NCBI RefSeq assembly: GCF_001439695.1 | Contig: NZ_JYLL01000008.1 | Span: 1-64,000, forward strand | Reading direction: 5' to 3' | Length of the DNA stretch: 64,000 bases | DNA from: Pseudomonas veronii | GTDB lineage: Bacteria > Pseudomonadota > Gammaproteobacteria > Pseudomonadales > Pseudomonadaceae | Shown here: in pieces, positions 42,109-50,488 of the stretch | Numbering within the stretch: the first letter of the stretch is position 1 | Layout of the letters: each line of letters begins with the position of its first letter | Program-made: the position numbers and the translations under genes | Notes under the pieces: generated by a model | Told to the model about the DNA's origin: nothing | The model's database searches: none | Seen by the model: only the letters and a program-made list of their open reading frames with translations

Positions 42109-43002
42109 CTACATCCGATGATGTTCCAGCAGGAAGTCCACGAACAACCGCACCCGCGCCGGCATTGCCGAGCCACCCACGAACACCGCATGAATCGGTT
42201 CCTCGTCGCCGGGGTTCCAGGTTTCCAGCAGCGGTATCAGATCGCCACGCTGCAGGTCCTCGCTCACGCTGAATTCGCCGATACGCGCAATGCCGGCACC
42301 TACTCGCGCGAGTTGGGCCAGCGCTTCGCCACTGCTGCATTCGATGTTGCCGCTGACCTTCAGGGAAAACGCTTTTCCGTCGCGGATGAATGGCCAGTTG
42401 GGTTCGGCACGTCGGAAGTTGAAGCGTAGGCAGTTGTGCCGCAGTAGATCCTCCGGTTCCAGGGGGATGCCGTGGCGCTGCAGATACGCGGGCGATGCCA
42501 CCACTACCTGGCCGGTGGCGCCGATCCTGCGTGCGGTCAGCGGGCTGTCGGGCAGATAACCAAAACGTACCGCCACGTCGGCCTGGCCGCCGAGAATGTC
42601 GACCACTTCGTCGCCGAGGGTGAGGTCGACGACGATGTTCGGGTAGCGCGCGCTGAATGCCGCCACCAAGGGCACGATGGCCAGCCGCCCATGACCAAGC
42701 GCGGCGCTGACGCGCAATCGCCCCCTTGGGACGCCCTGGTCGGCGATGGCTTCTTCGACCTCGGCCATGTCGGCCAGGATGCGCCGGGCACCGCGCAGGA
42801 ACGCCTCACCCTCGGCGGTGAAGGTGAGCGATCGGGTGGTGCGCAACAGCAGCCGAGTGCCAAGACGCTGTTCAGTACGGGCGATGATCCGACTGACCGC
42901 CGAGGGTGTCAGCCCCAATGTCCGCGCGGCGGCCGACAGGCTGCCTTCCTGCGCCACGCTGACGAACACGCCCATTTCACCCGATCTGCCGTTGAAGTCC
43001 AT
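42109..43002 (-). CDS. LysR-family regulator, divergent from an MFS gene
   Basis: 297 residues. The HTH is in GSLSAAARTLGLTPSAVSRI. The effector domain starts at RGRLRVSAALGHGRLAIVPL and has ...VAVRFGYLPDSPLTARRIG. The short gap (94 bp) to the divergent MFS start contains the likely shared operator. By analogy to LysR/MFS pairs it controls the transporter in response to the exported compound. Confidence 0.85.
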   Translation of the reverse strand: MDFNGRSGEMGVFVSVAQEGSLSAAARTLGLTPSAVSRIIARTEQRLGTRLLLRTTRSLTFTAEGEAFLRGARRILADMAEVEEAIADQGVPRGRLRVSAALGHGRLAIVPLVAAFSARYPNIVVDLTLGDEVVDILGGQADVAVRFGYLPDSPLTARRIGATGQVVVASPAYLQRHGIPLEPEDLLRHNCLRFNFRRAEPNWPFIRDGKAFSLKVSGNIECSSGEALAQLARVGAGIARIGEFSVSEDLQRGDLIPLLETWNPGDEEPIHAVFVGGSAMPARVRLFVDFLLEHHRM

Positions 43003-43096
43003 TTGTGCCCCTTACGCAAAGGTGATTGCCAAAAATGCTATCTACCGCCTGAAAAGGCTGAATCGTAGCATTGGCGGCATAGATAAGGAGCCTTCC

Positions 43097-44263
43097 ATGC
43101 GTATCAATCCACCACTTGTCGCACTCGCCATGGGTGCCTTTGGCATCGGCGTTACCGAGTTCGCCCCCATGGGCATGTTGCCGGGCATCGCGGCGGATCT
43201 CGGTGTTTCCATTCCCGCCGCAGGTCTGTTGGTCAGTGCATACGCCCTGGGCGTACTGCTCGGCGCGCCGCTGATGACCCTGACCACCGGCAGGATTCCA
43301 CGGCGCTATCTGCTGATCGGACTCATGGCGATTTTCACCCTGGGGAATCTGATGTCAGCCCTGGCGACCGATTACTACAGCCTCATGGTCGCCAGGGTGG
43401 TGACCTCACTGAACCACGGTGCGTTCTTTGGCGTCGGCGCCATCGTCGCCGCCAGCGTGGTTGCCCCGCAGAAACGTGCCGGAGCGGTTGCGGCCATGTT
43501 CATGGGCCTGACCCTGGCGACCATCGGCGGTGTGCCGCTGGCCGCCTGGTTCGGCGAACTGTTCGGCTGGCGCAGCGCATTCTGGGGGATTACCGGCCTC
43601 GGTGTGGTGGCCATGGCTGCGTTATGGTTCGCCCTGCCCAACCTGCCGGCGCCGCAAAGCGGCGGTGTACTGGCCGAAATTCGGGTATTGGGCCGTGGCC
43701 CGGTGCTGGGGGCGCTGGCCCTCACTGTCGTCGGCTCGGGGGCAATGTTTACCGTCTTCACCTACATCGCGCCGATCCTCAGCAGCGAGACCCACGCGTC
43801 CACCGCCTACATCACCGCCATGCTGGTGCTGTTCGGTGTCGGGTTGACGCTGGGCAACATGTGGGGCGGCAAGGCCGCCGACCGCTCGATAGATCGCACC
43901 CTGATCGTTTCGCTGAGCGTGCTTATTCTCGTCTTGCTCGCGTTCACCGTACTGATGCGTTGGCCGCTGCCGGCCGCCGTTGCCATCCTGATATGGGGTA
44001 TCGCCAGCTTCGCCCTGGTGCCGCCGCTGCAGATGCGCGTCATGGAAGCGGCCAAGGACGCGCCCAATCTGGCCTCGGCGGTGAACATCGGTGCCTTCAA
44101 CTTAGGCAACGCGATTGGTGCGGCGCTGGGCGGAGCGGTGATCAATGCCGGGCTGGGTTATCCGGCGATTTCCCTGGCCGGGGCAGCAATGGCGGGGCTG
44201 GGGCTGCTGATGGTGTTGGCTTTTGCCTGGCGTTCCAGAACACTTGCAACTGCGGCAGTGTGA
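43097..44263 (+). CDS. DHA1-type MFS efflux protein
   Basis: 388 residues, 12 helices, from ATG 43097 (AAGGAG 7 nt upstream). GVTEFAPMGMLPGIAADLGV and the YALGVLLGAPLMTLTTGRIP block are typical of the AraJ/sugar-efflux and drug-efflux branch. Likely exports a small toxic compound; substrate unknown. Controlled by the divergent LysR by position. Converges with ridA. Confidence 0.83.
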   Translation: MRINPPLVALAMGAFGIGVTEFAPMGMLPGIAADLGVSIPAAGLLVSAYALGVLLGAPLMTLTTGRIPRRYLLIGLMAIFTLGNLMSALATDYYSLMVARVVTSLNHGAFFGVGAIVAASVVAPQKRAGAVAAMFMGLTLATIGGVPLAAWFGELFGWRSAFWGITGLGVVAMAALWFALPNLPAPQSGGVLAEIRVLGRGPVLGALALTVVGSGAMFTVFTYIAPILSSETHASTAYITAMLVLFGVGLTLGNMWGGKAADRSIDRTLIVSLSVLILVLLAFTVLMRWPLPAAVAILIWGIASFALVPPLQMRVMEAAKDAPNLASAVNIGAFNLGNAIGAALGGAVINAGLGYPAISLAGAAMAGLGLLMVLAFAWRSRTLATAAV

Positions 44264-44339
44264 CGTGCGCGCTGTCACAGCCCAACGGTTCAGGATGAAG
44301 CGCTTTCGGTACCGCGCCCTTGCGTAATCACTGGCCAGA

Positions 44340-44744
44340 TCATCCCCCGGTGCCTTCCGGCAGCTTGGCAATCACCTTGATCTCGAACTGGTAACCATAC
44401 AGCCACGTGACACCCACGCCGGTCAGCGTCGGGTGTGGCGCCCGGCCCCAGAACTCCGGCACAACCTTCCAGATCGTCTCGAACGTCGACTCGGGATCGA
44501 CGATGAAGACGGTGACGTCAATCACATCGTCGAAGGTGCAACCGGCAGCGACCAGGATTGCATTCAGGTTGGTGAACGCGCGTCGGACCTGGGCCTCCAG
44601 ATCGGGTTCGGGCGAGCCGTCTTCGTGGCTGCCGACTTGCCCCGACACAAATAAAAAACCATTGGACTTGATCGCCGGCGAATAGCGATTGCGCTCGTAA
44701 AGCGCCTGGCGTCCAGGTGGAAAAACAACATCACGCTGCGTCAT
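44340..44744 (-). CDS. RidA-family protein
   Basis: 134 residues from ATG 44744 (GGAGG 7 nt upstream). Rid/YjgF core: YSPAIKSNGFLFVSGQVGSH, QVRRAFTNLNAILVAAGCTF, VTVFIVDPESTFETIW. The conserved Arg of RidA proper at the active site (usually R near the end) is not seen, so it may belong to another Rid subfamily. Divergent from a LysR gene across 143 bp. Deaminase or hydrolase activity on reactive imines is possible. Confidence 0.78.
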   Translation of the reverse strand: MTQRDVVFPPGRQALYERNRYSPAIKSNGFLFVSGQVGSHEDGSPEPDLEAQVRRAFTNLNAILVAAGCTFDDVIDVTVFIVDPESTFETIWKVVPEFWGRAPHPTLTGVGVTWLYGYQFEIKVIAKLPEGTGG

Positions 44745-44887
44745 AGGTGCCTCCATCAATGGGTCAAAGCCGACCCGGAACTAACGATGCAGAGACTGTA
44801 TGGACTTGTACCTGGGCGATAAACACGCAACCTTAGCCAGCACTGTTTGTAAAATCCAAACAATCCAATCGAGAGCGGGGGTTAGCA

Positions 44888-45814
44888 ATGGACCGTTTTG
44901 ATGCGATGCAGGCGTTTGCTCGCGTGGTGGAAACTGGCAGCTTCACCAAAGCGGCCGAAACACTGCACATGAGCAAGACCACCGTGACACAACTGGTACA
45001 GCAGTTGGAGGCACGGTTGCGGGTTAAATTGCTTAACCGCACCACGCGCAAAGTCAACGTCACGGCCGACGGTGCAGTCTATTACGAGCGAGTGTTACGA
45101 CTGCTGGCCGACATGGACGACGCCGAGACCAGCCTGTCCGGCGCCTCGACGCTGCCCAGGGGGCGATTACGAGTGGATGTGCCAAGCCCGCTGGCCAGCA
45201 TGATTCTAGTCCCCGCATTGCCCGAGTTTTACCTGCGCTACCCGGACATCCAGATCGACATGGGCGTCAGCGACCGGATCGTGGATATGATCGGTGAGAA
45301 CATCGATTGCGTGGTGCGCGGCGGCGAGATAAAGGATCAGTCGCTGATGGCCCGGAAGGTTGGCGACCTCCAGCTTGGCGTTTTCGCCGCACCGAGCTAC
45401 CTGGCCCGCGTCGGTATCCCCGCGCATCCGCGGGAGCTGGAAGATTCGCAACACCGTATCGTCGGCTTCTTGTGGGCGCGCACCGGTAAAGCGCTGCCCT
45501 ACTCCATGCGCAACCACGCTGAGAGCCTCCAGGTCAAAGGCCGCTATGCGCTGGCAGTCGACGATGGCAACGCCTACCTCGCGGCCGGCCTGGCCGGGCT
45601 GGGTGTGCTTTGGCTGCCCAAGTACATGTCCACGACCTACGAAGCACGCGGCGAATTGGTGCCCCTGTTCAAGGGCTGGCGTCTCGATCCGATGCCGATC
45701 TACGTGGCATTTCCGCCGAACCGGCATATCAGCATCAAGGTGCGCGTGTTCATCGATTGGGTCGCGCAGCTGATGGCGCAGCATGCGCCTGTCAGCGAGC
45801 AACGTGGTTCGTGA
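44888..45814 (+). CDS. LysR-family regulator next to ridA
   Basis: 308 residues, GGGGG 7 nt before ATG. The HTH is GSFTKAAETLHMSKTTVTQL. The C-terminal domain begins PRGRLRVDVPSPLASMILVP and contains IDCVVRGGEIKDQSLMARKV. This is the arrangement of AaeR/DsdC-like regulators of the second LysR clade. It presumably controls the divergent ridA gene. Confidence 0.85.
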   Translation: MDRFDAMQAFARVVETGSFTKAAETLHMSKTTVTQLVQQLEARLRVKLLNRTTRKVNVTADGAVYYERVLRLLADMDDAETSLSGASTLPRGRLRVDVPSPLASMILVPALPEFYLRYPDIQIDMGVSDRIVDMIGENIDCVVRGGEIKDQSLMARKVGDLQLGVFAAPSYLARVGIPAHPRELEDSQHRIVGFLWARTGKALPYSMRNHAESLQVKGRYALAVDDGNAYLAAGLAGLGVLWLPKYMSTTYEARGELVPLFKGWRLDPMPIYVAFPPNRHISIKVRVFIDWVAQLMAQHAPVSEQRGS

Positions 45815-45829
45815 CGGTGGCGTTGAGGG

Positions 45830-45856
45830 CGCGCAGACGTTTTGCTCATCTGCGCG
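45830..45856 (+). terminator. Terminator after the LysR gene
   Basis: CGCGCAGA (45830-45837) and TCTGCGCG (45849-45856) form a perfect 8 bp stem around an 11-base loop, followed by a T-rich stretch. It begins 16 bp after the LysR stop. Confidence 0.55.
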
Positions 45857-46026
45857 TTCTTCGTCCTTGACGATCGGCTTGAGAGAATCGTGGGTGTTGC
45901 TGGCCCCAGCATGCTGATTTTGTATGCGGCCTCTGTCGGCGAGGCCGCGGTACTCGGTTCGCAACACCGCATCCGCCCTTCACCCTGATCTAAACTCCAC
46001 ACACCCATTCACCGTGGAGACCGAAC

Positions 46027-46509
46027 ATGAACAACAAAAACACCCTGTGCCTCTGGTACAACGGCACCGCCCTGGACGCTGCGACGTTTTATGCCAAGAC
46101 CTTCCCGGACAGTGCGGTGAAAGCGTTACACCGCGCGCCGGGGGATTATCCCGCAGGTAAACAAGGCGACATTCTGACCGTCGAGTTCACCGTGCTGGGC
46201 ATCCCGTGTCTCGGCCTGAATGGCGGTCCGGCATTCCCGCACACCGAGGCGTTTTCCTTTCAGGTGGCTACCGATGACCAGGCCGAGACTGATCGGCTGT
46301 GGAACGCCATCATCGACAACGGTGGCCAGGCCAGTGCCTGCGGTTGGTGCAAGGACAAGTGGGGCCTGTCGTGGCAGATCACGCCGCGTGTGTTGTCGGC
46401 CGCCGTGACCCATGCCGACCCGGCGACGGCCAAGCGAGCCTTCGAGGCGATGATGACCATGACCAAGATCGACATTGCCGCGATTGAGGCCGCAGTGGCT
46501 AATCCCTGA
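46027..46509 (+). CDS. VOC-family protein (PhnB / 3-demethylubiquinone-like)
   Basis: 160 residues; GTGGAGA upstream. LWYNGTALDAATFYAKTFPD and GIPCLGLNGGPAFPHTEAFS, then GWCKDKWGLSWQITP, are the Glyoxalase_3/PhnB pattern. The fold usually binds a divalent metal or is catalytically silent. No substrate known. Stand-alone gene. Confidence 0.75.
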   Translation: MNNKNTLCLWYNGTALDAATFYAKTFPDSAVKALHRAPGDYPAGKQGDILTVEFTVLGIPCLGLNGGPAFPHTEAFSFQVATDDQAETDRLWNAIIDNGGQASACGWCKDKWGLSWQITPRVLSAAVTHADPATAKRAFEAMMTMTKIDIAAIEAAVANP

Positions 46510-46529
46510 CCGACAACGATCGTTTCACC

Positions 46530-46556
46530 GCCCAGGCACTGTTCAAGTGCCTGGGC
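46530..46556 (+). terminator. Hairpin after the VOC gene
   Basis: GCCCAGGCACT (46530-46540) and its exact complement (46546-46556) flank a GTTCA loop, 20 bp after the VOC stop. No T-run, so a Rho-assisted or weak terminator. The rest of the 46510-46872 gap holds no gene but includes a second large hairpin (46760-46786). Confidence 0.55.
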
Positions 46557-46759
46557 CGTGCAACCTGCCGGTAACTACGCAGGGCTTGACACATTTACTC
46601 ACACCCCCTGAAGATGGAGCCCTCATTCAGGGTGTGTCAGCTCATGCTTGCAACGTCTTTCGTTAACCTTTCCGTCATTGGCTTGATCGCCAAGGCGCAA
46701 GGTTGCGTTGCGCGCGCCCTCAAATCGAAGAAACAGTCGCTCATGTGACCGGGGCGCGC

Positions 46760-46786
46760 TGTCCCGTCAGATGAGCTGACAGGACA
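46760..46786. repeat. Large inverted repeat before the DapA-like gene
   Basis: TGTCC-C-GTCAG (46760-46770) pairs with CTGAC-A-GGACA (46776-46786) around a 5-base loop. Outer CGCGCT/AGCGCG pairing can extend it. It lies about 85 bp before the aldolase start. Operator or riboregulatory structure is possible. Confidence 0.45.
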
Positions 46787-46872
46787 TTGAGCGCGACGGA
46801 CACCCTGCTCTTGCACAATTCCTTCTGCCCTTCTGACGGTGACTTAATCGGTCAATCATCAGGAGAGAGTGC

Positions 46873-47724
46873 ATGTCAGCGTTTCAAGGTATCTGGGTTC
46901 CCGTGGTCACGCCGTTTCAGGACGGCGCCATCGACTTTATCGGCTTGCGCCGGCTGGTTGAGCATCTGCTGGAAAAGCACGTGGCCGGGATCATGGTCTG
47001 CACCACCACGGGCGAAGCCGCGGCGTTGAGCCGCCAGGAACAACTGGCGGTGCTGGATGCGGTGTTGCAGTGGGTGCCGGCGCACCGCGTGGTGATGGGC
47101 CTGGCGGGATATAACCAGATTGAGCTGTTGCAGTTCCAGGGCGAAATCCTCAAACGCCCGGTGGCCGGGCTGTTGGTGCCGGCGCCCAGCTATATCCGTC
47201 CGTCCCAGAGCGGCCTTGAAGCGTTCTTCCGCACGGTGGCCGACGCCTCCGGTGTGCCGATCATTCTCTATGACATTCCCTATCGCACCGGCGCGACCTT
47301 CGAACAGGCCACGCTGCTGAACATCGTCGCCCATCCGCGCATCGTCGCGGTCAAGGACTGTGGCGGCAACCTGGGCAATACCCTGGCGCTGCTGGCCAGT
47401 GGGGCGGTGGATGTGCTGTGTGGCGAGGACATCCAGATCTTTAACGCGTTGTGCCTTGGCGCCACTGGGGCGATCGCAGCGTCGGCACATGTACACACCG
47501 AGCGGTTCGTGGCGCTGTGGCAGCAGGTGCGGGATAACCAGTTGAGCGAGGCGCGGCAGACGTTTTTCCAGTTGCTGCCGTTGATCGATACGTTGTTTAT
47601 GGAGCCCAACCCGGCACCGGTCAAGGCGGCGCTGGCCTTGCAGGGGCTGATCGGCAGTGAATTGCGCGCACCGATGCAGCGGGCCGGCGATGCCACCGTC
47701 AGCCGTCTGCAAGCGTTGCTGTGA
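46873..47724 (+). CDS. DapA/NAL-type class I aldolase-superfamily protein
   Basis: 283 residues of the 4-hydroxy-tetrahydrodipicolinate synthase family. AGGAGAG precedes the ATG. The Schiff-base Lys161 is in VAVKDCGG, Tyr133 in ILYDIPYRTG, and CTTTGEAAAL is the phosphate/carboxylate loop. It lies far from lysine genes, beside a GntR regulator and allophanate hydrolase, so a catabolic aldolase or dehydratase role is more likely than lysine synthesis. The 3' end overlaps the convergent GntR gene by 26 bp. Confidence 0.8.
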   Translation: MSAFQGIWVPVVTPFQDGAIDFIGLRRLVEHLLEKHVAGIMVCTTTGEAAALSRQEQLAVLDAVLQWVPAHRVVMGLAGYNQIELLQFQGEILKRPVAGLLVPAPSYIRPSQSGLEAFFRTVADASGVPIILYDIPYRTGATFEQATLLNIVAHPRIVAVKDCGGNLGNTLALLASGAVDVLCGEDIQIFNALCLGATGAIAASAHVHTERFVALWQQVRDNQLSEARQTFFQLLPLIDTLFMEPNPAPVKAALALQGLIGSELRAPMQRAGDATVSRLQALL

Positions 47725-48433
47725 AGCCGGTTGATTGAGTGTCCCGCGCCACCTGCAACCGGTGCAACGTGATGTTGCGCACCTGCTGCTTGCTCAGTTC
47801 GATATGCCGCTTGAGCAGCTGCTGCGCCTCTTCACCGCGCCGTTGCAGGATAGCGTCGAGTATCTGCGCGTGTTCTTCGTAGGTCGCCGCGATCCGCGAT
47901 GCCTGGGTAAAGTCGAGCCGGCGGATGATGCGGATTTTTTCCGTAATGGCGTAGTGCATGCGCGCCATTTCGCGGTTGCCGGTGGCTTCCACCAGGGCGC
48001 AGTGAAAGCGCTCGTCCAGCGCGGACACCTCCTGGGTGTCCTGCTGGCGTTCGCCCTCCTCCACCTGCCAGATCGCCTGTAACCCTTGCAACAGCGCAGG
48101 GCGCGGTTCATCCATCAGGCATAAACGGTTGACCGCCGCCAGTTCCAGAATGATCCGCAGGTCATACAGCTCTTCGAAGTAGGTGAAGTCGAACGGTTTC
48201 ACCTGCCAGCCACTGCGGAAGTACACCTCCAGGTAACCTTCCTTCTCCAGACGATAGAGCGCCTGACGCACCGGGGTGCGGCTGACGTTCATGCGCTCGG
48301 CCACTTCGCCTTCGCTGAAGCGGTCGCCCGGCAGCAGGCGAAAGTCGAAGATATCCGCCTTGAGCTGCGCGTAGATGCGTTCGGCCAGGCTGTCGGGGCG
48401 CGCCTTGGGATTTTTCAGGGTTGAGCCCGGCAT
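47699..48433 (-). CDS. GntR/FCD-family regulator
   Basis: 244 residues from ATG 48433, two bases after the atzF stop and so in the same transcript. The winged helix contains SEGEVAERMNVSRTPVRQAL. FCD domain residues follow (LDERFHCALVEATGNREMAR, EEHAQILDAILQR). It likely governs atzF and/or the DapA-like gene; the palindrome at 50250-50263 is a candidate site. Its tail overlaps the aldolase gene. Confidence 0.82.
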   Translation of the reverse strand: MPGSTLKNPKARPDSLAERIYAQLKADIFDFRLLPGDRFSEGEVAERMNVSRTPVRQALYRLEKEGYLEVYFRSGWQVKPFDFTYFEELYDLRIILELAAVNRLCLMDEPRPALLQGLQAIWQVEEGERQQDTQEVSALDERFHCALVEATGNREMARMHYAITEKIRIIRRLDFTQASRIAATYEEHAQILDAILQRRGEEAQQLLKRHIELSKQQVRNITLHRLQVARDTQSTGFTATLADG

Positions 48434-48435
48434 GC

Positions 48436-50232
48436 TTAGCCCCGGCTCGCGATAAAGGCGCGCCAGCCGCCGAATTCGGTGATGTCGAGCGCATCGGCCA
48501 GGGCCCAGGGTTCGCAGATAAAGCCTTTGACGCTGCGCCCGTCGGTCAGGCTCAGGTTGCCAATGCCCAGCGGTGCGGGGACTTCGGCGACGAACTCGCC
48601 AAAGCGGGCGATGGGCATGTCCCACAGCTCGACGATGATCGAGCGGCCGCTGTCCGCCCTGGCCAGCCCAGGCTTGGGCGGCACGGTGCCCGGTAGCGCG
48701 TAGAGTCGATAGCTGTCGGCGGTCAGCGTTTGCTCCACCAGCACCGCATTGCGCGTGGTCAGTTGGAAATTCAGCGGCATGCCGCTCAGGTGCGCGCCGA
48801 CCACCGCCAGGCGCACGCTGCCGGGCGCGGGGGTTGGTGCGGCCGGTGCGGGCAACTCGCGCGCAGTGGCGCCCAGCGGCAGGCCGAGGCCGGCTTGCCA
48901 GCGCTTGCCCAAATGGGCCAGGGCCGTGTCATGCCAGGCCGGCGCCAACAAGGTGACGCCGCTGGGCAAGCCATCTGCGCGCAAGCCGGCGGGCAGCGCC
49001 AGCGCGCACAGGTCCGCCAGGTTGGTGAAGTTGGTGTAATAGCCGAATTGCGAGTTGTAGCGCACCGGCTCCAGCGCCATCTCGGCCTGGGTGCGAATCG
49101 TCGGCGAGGTCGGCACCAGCAATGCGTCGAAGCCCGCCAGCGTGTCGTTGATACGCCGGCTCAGGTCGGCGCGCAGGTATTCGGCTTTGTAGGCGTCGCA
49201 GGCGCTGTACTCAAGCCCGTTTTCGACGATGCCGCGCACCACCGGGTTGATCGCGTCCGGCTGCTGTTCAAGCATGCTGTGCAGGGCGACCGTGCGCTCG
49301 GCGACCCATGGGCCGAAATACAACTGGTCCGCCAGCGCCTTGAACGGGCTGAAATCCACTGGGGTGATCTGCGCACCCAACGCCTTGAAGCGCTCGACGG
49401 CCTGCTCGAATACGGCCTGGTTCTGGGTATCGCCGAAGAACTCCAGGGTCGCCGGAATGGCGAGTTTGATCGCACGCCCCACCGCCACCGGCGCGGTATG
49501 GGGGTTGGCGCGGGAATAAGCGTCGCTCGCGTCGTAGCCTTCGGCCACTTGCGCCACGGATTCGGCGTCTTCCACGGTCAAGGCAAACACCGAGATGCAA
49601 TCCACCGTGCGGCACGCAGGCACCAGGCCGGTATTGGACAGGCGGCCTTTGCTGGGTTTTAACCCGACGATGTTGTTGAACCCCGCCGGCACCCGACCGG
49701 AGCCGGCGGTGTCGGTGCCCAGGGAGAACGCCACCAAACCCCGGGCGACCACCGAGGCGGAACCGGAGCTGGAACCGCCGCTGACATACGCCGGATTGAA
49801 GCTGTTGACCACCGCGCCATACGGCGAGCGGGTGCCCACCAGGCCGGTGGCGAACTGATCGAGGTTGGTCTTGCCCATCAGGATCGCACCGGCCGCACGC
49901 AGCTTGGCGACGACGCTCGCATCCGACGCCGGGGCGTAGGCAAATTCCGGACACGCCGCCGTGGTCTCCCAACCGGCCGCGTCGATGTTGTCCTTGATCG
50001 CAAACGGCACGCCATACAACGGCAACTGGGTCATATCGCCCCCGACCGCCGCCAGCCGCTCGCTCAATTGCGCCAACTGCGCCGTCAGTTGTTCAGGCCG
50101 CGCACGGGCGATCCAGGCGTTGTCGGCGGCGGCGTATTGCGCGGCCAGGGTCAGCACGATGTCCGGGGTGATCGTCCCGTTGCGATAGGCCTCACGCCAT
50201 TCGCCGAGGGTCCAGCCGATAACGCTGTGCAT
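48436..50232 (-). CDS. atzF: Allophanate hydrolase, orphan
   Basis: 598 residues from ATG 50232 (GGAG 7 nt upstream; longer frames start without ribosome sites). The amidase-signature triad is Lys in GVPFAIKDNIDA, Ser in VSGGSSSGSASVVA, and nucleophile Ser in LGTDTAGSGRVPAGF. The amidase domain takes about 440 residues, and the ~150-residue C-domain is that of AtzF. It splits allophanate to ammonia and CO2. In most genomes it is next to urea carboxylase, but here the upstream side is the divergent cbs gene. Its allophanate source is not in this window. Confidence 0.87.
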   Translation of the reverse strand: MHSVIGWTLGEWREAYRNGTITPDIVLTLAAQYAAADNAWIARARPEQLTAQLAQLSERLAAVGGDMTQLPLYGVPFAIKDNIDAAGWETTAACPEFAYAPASDASVVAKLRAAGAILMGKTNLDQFATGLVGTRSPYGAVVNSFNPAYVSGGSSSGSASVVARGLVAFSLGTDTAGSGRVPAGFNNIVGLKPSKGRLSNTGLVPACRTVDCISVFALTVEDAESVAQVAEGYDASDAYSRANPHTAPVAVGRAIKLAIPATLEFFGDTQNQAVFEQAVERFKALGAQITPVDFSPFKALADQLYFGPWVAERTVALHSMLEQQPDAINPVVRGIVENGLEYSACDAYKAEYLRADLSRRINDTLAGFDALLVPTSPTIRTQAEMALEPVRYNSQFGYYTNFTNLADLCALALPAGLRADGLPSGVTLLAPAWHDTALAHLGKRWQAGLGLPLGATARELPAPAAPTPAPGSVRLAVVGAHLSGMPLNFQLTTRNAVLVEQTLTADSYRLYALPGTVPPKPGLARADSGRSIIVELWDMPIARFGEFVAEVPAPLGIGNLSLTDGRSVKGFICEPWALADALDITEFGGWRAFIASRG

Positions 50233-50249
50233 AAGGGTCTCCATCTTGT

Positions 50250-50263
50250 ATCCAAGTTTGGAT
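50250..50263 (-). promoter_or_regulatory. Palindromic operator candidate between atzF and cbs
   Basis: ATCCAA-GT-TTGGAT is a perfect 6+6 bp palindrome, 18 bp upstream of the atzF start. It suits a dimeric GntR protein such as the one encoded downstream of atzF, but it does not fit the TNGTNNNACNA consensus. Confidence 0.45.
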
Positions 50264-50488
50264 TTGTTTCTAGCAAACCCCAGGCCAGCTGCGCACACCC
50301 AACGATTGCGCGGGTTCGCGCCCAGGCGGCGCGGCAAGACTGCCCACCGATGGCGCACCGAGCCTTCGCTCATGCGCCAAAAAAAGACAGCCGGCCGACC
50401 GCGCAGTTGCGACCCGTGCAATAGCGGCCTATGTTCCAAGCCACGCTTTGCCGTTTGCTGTCCCCCCACCCTACACCCAGGTGACGAC

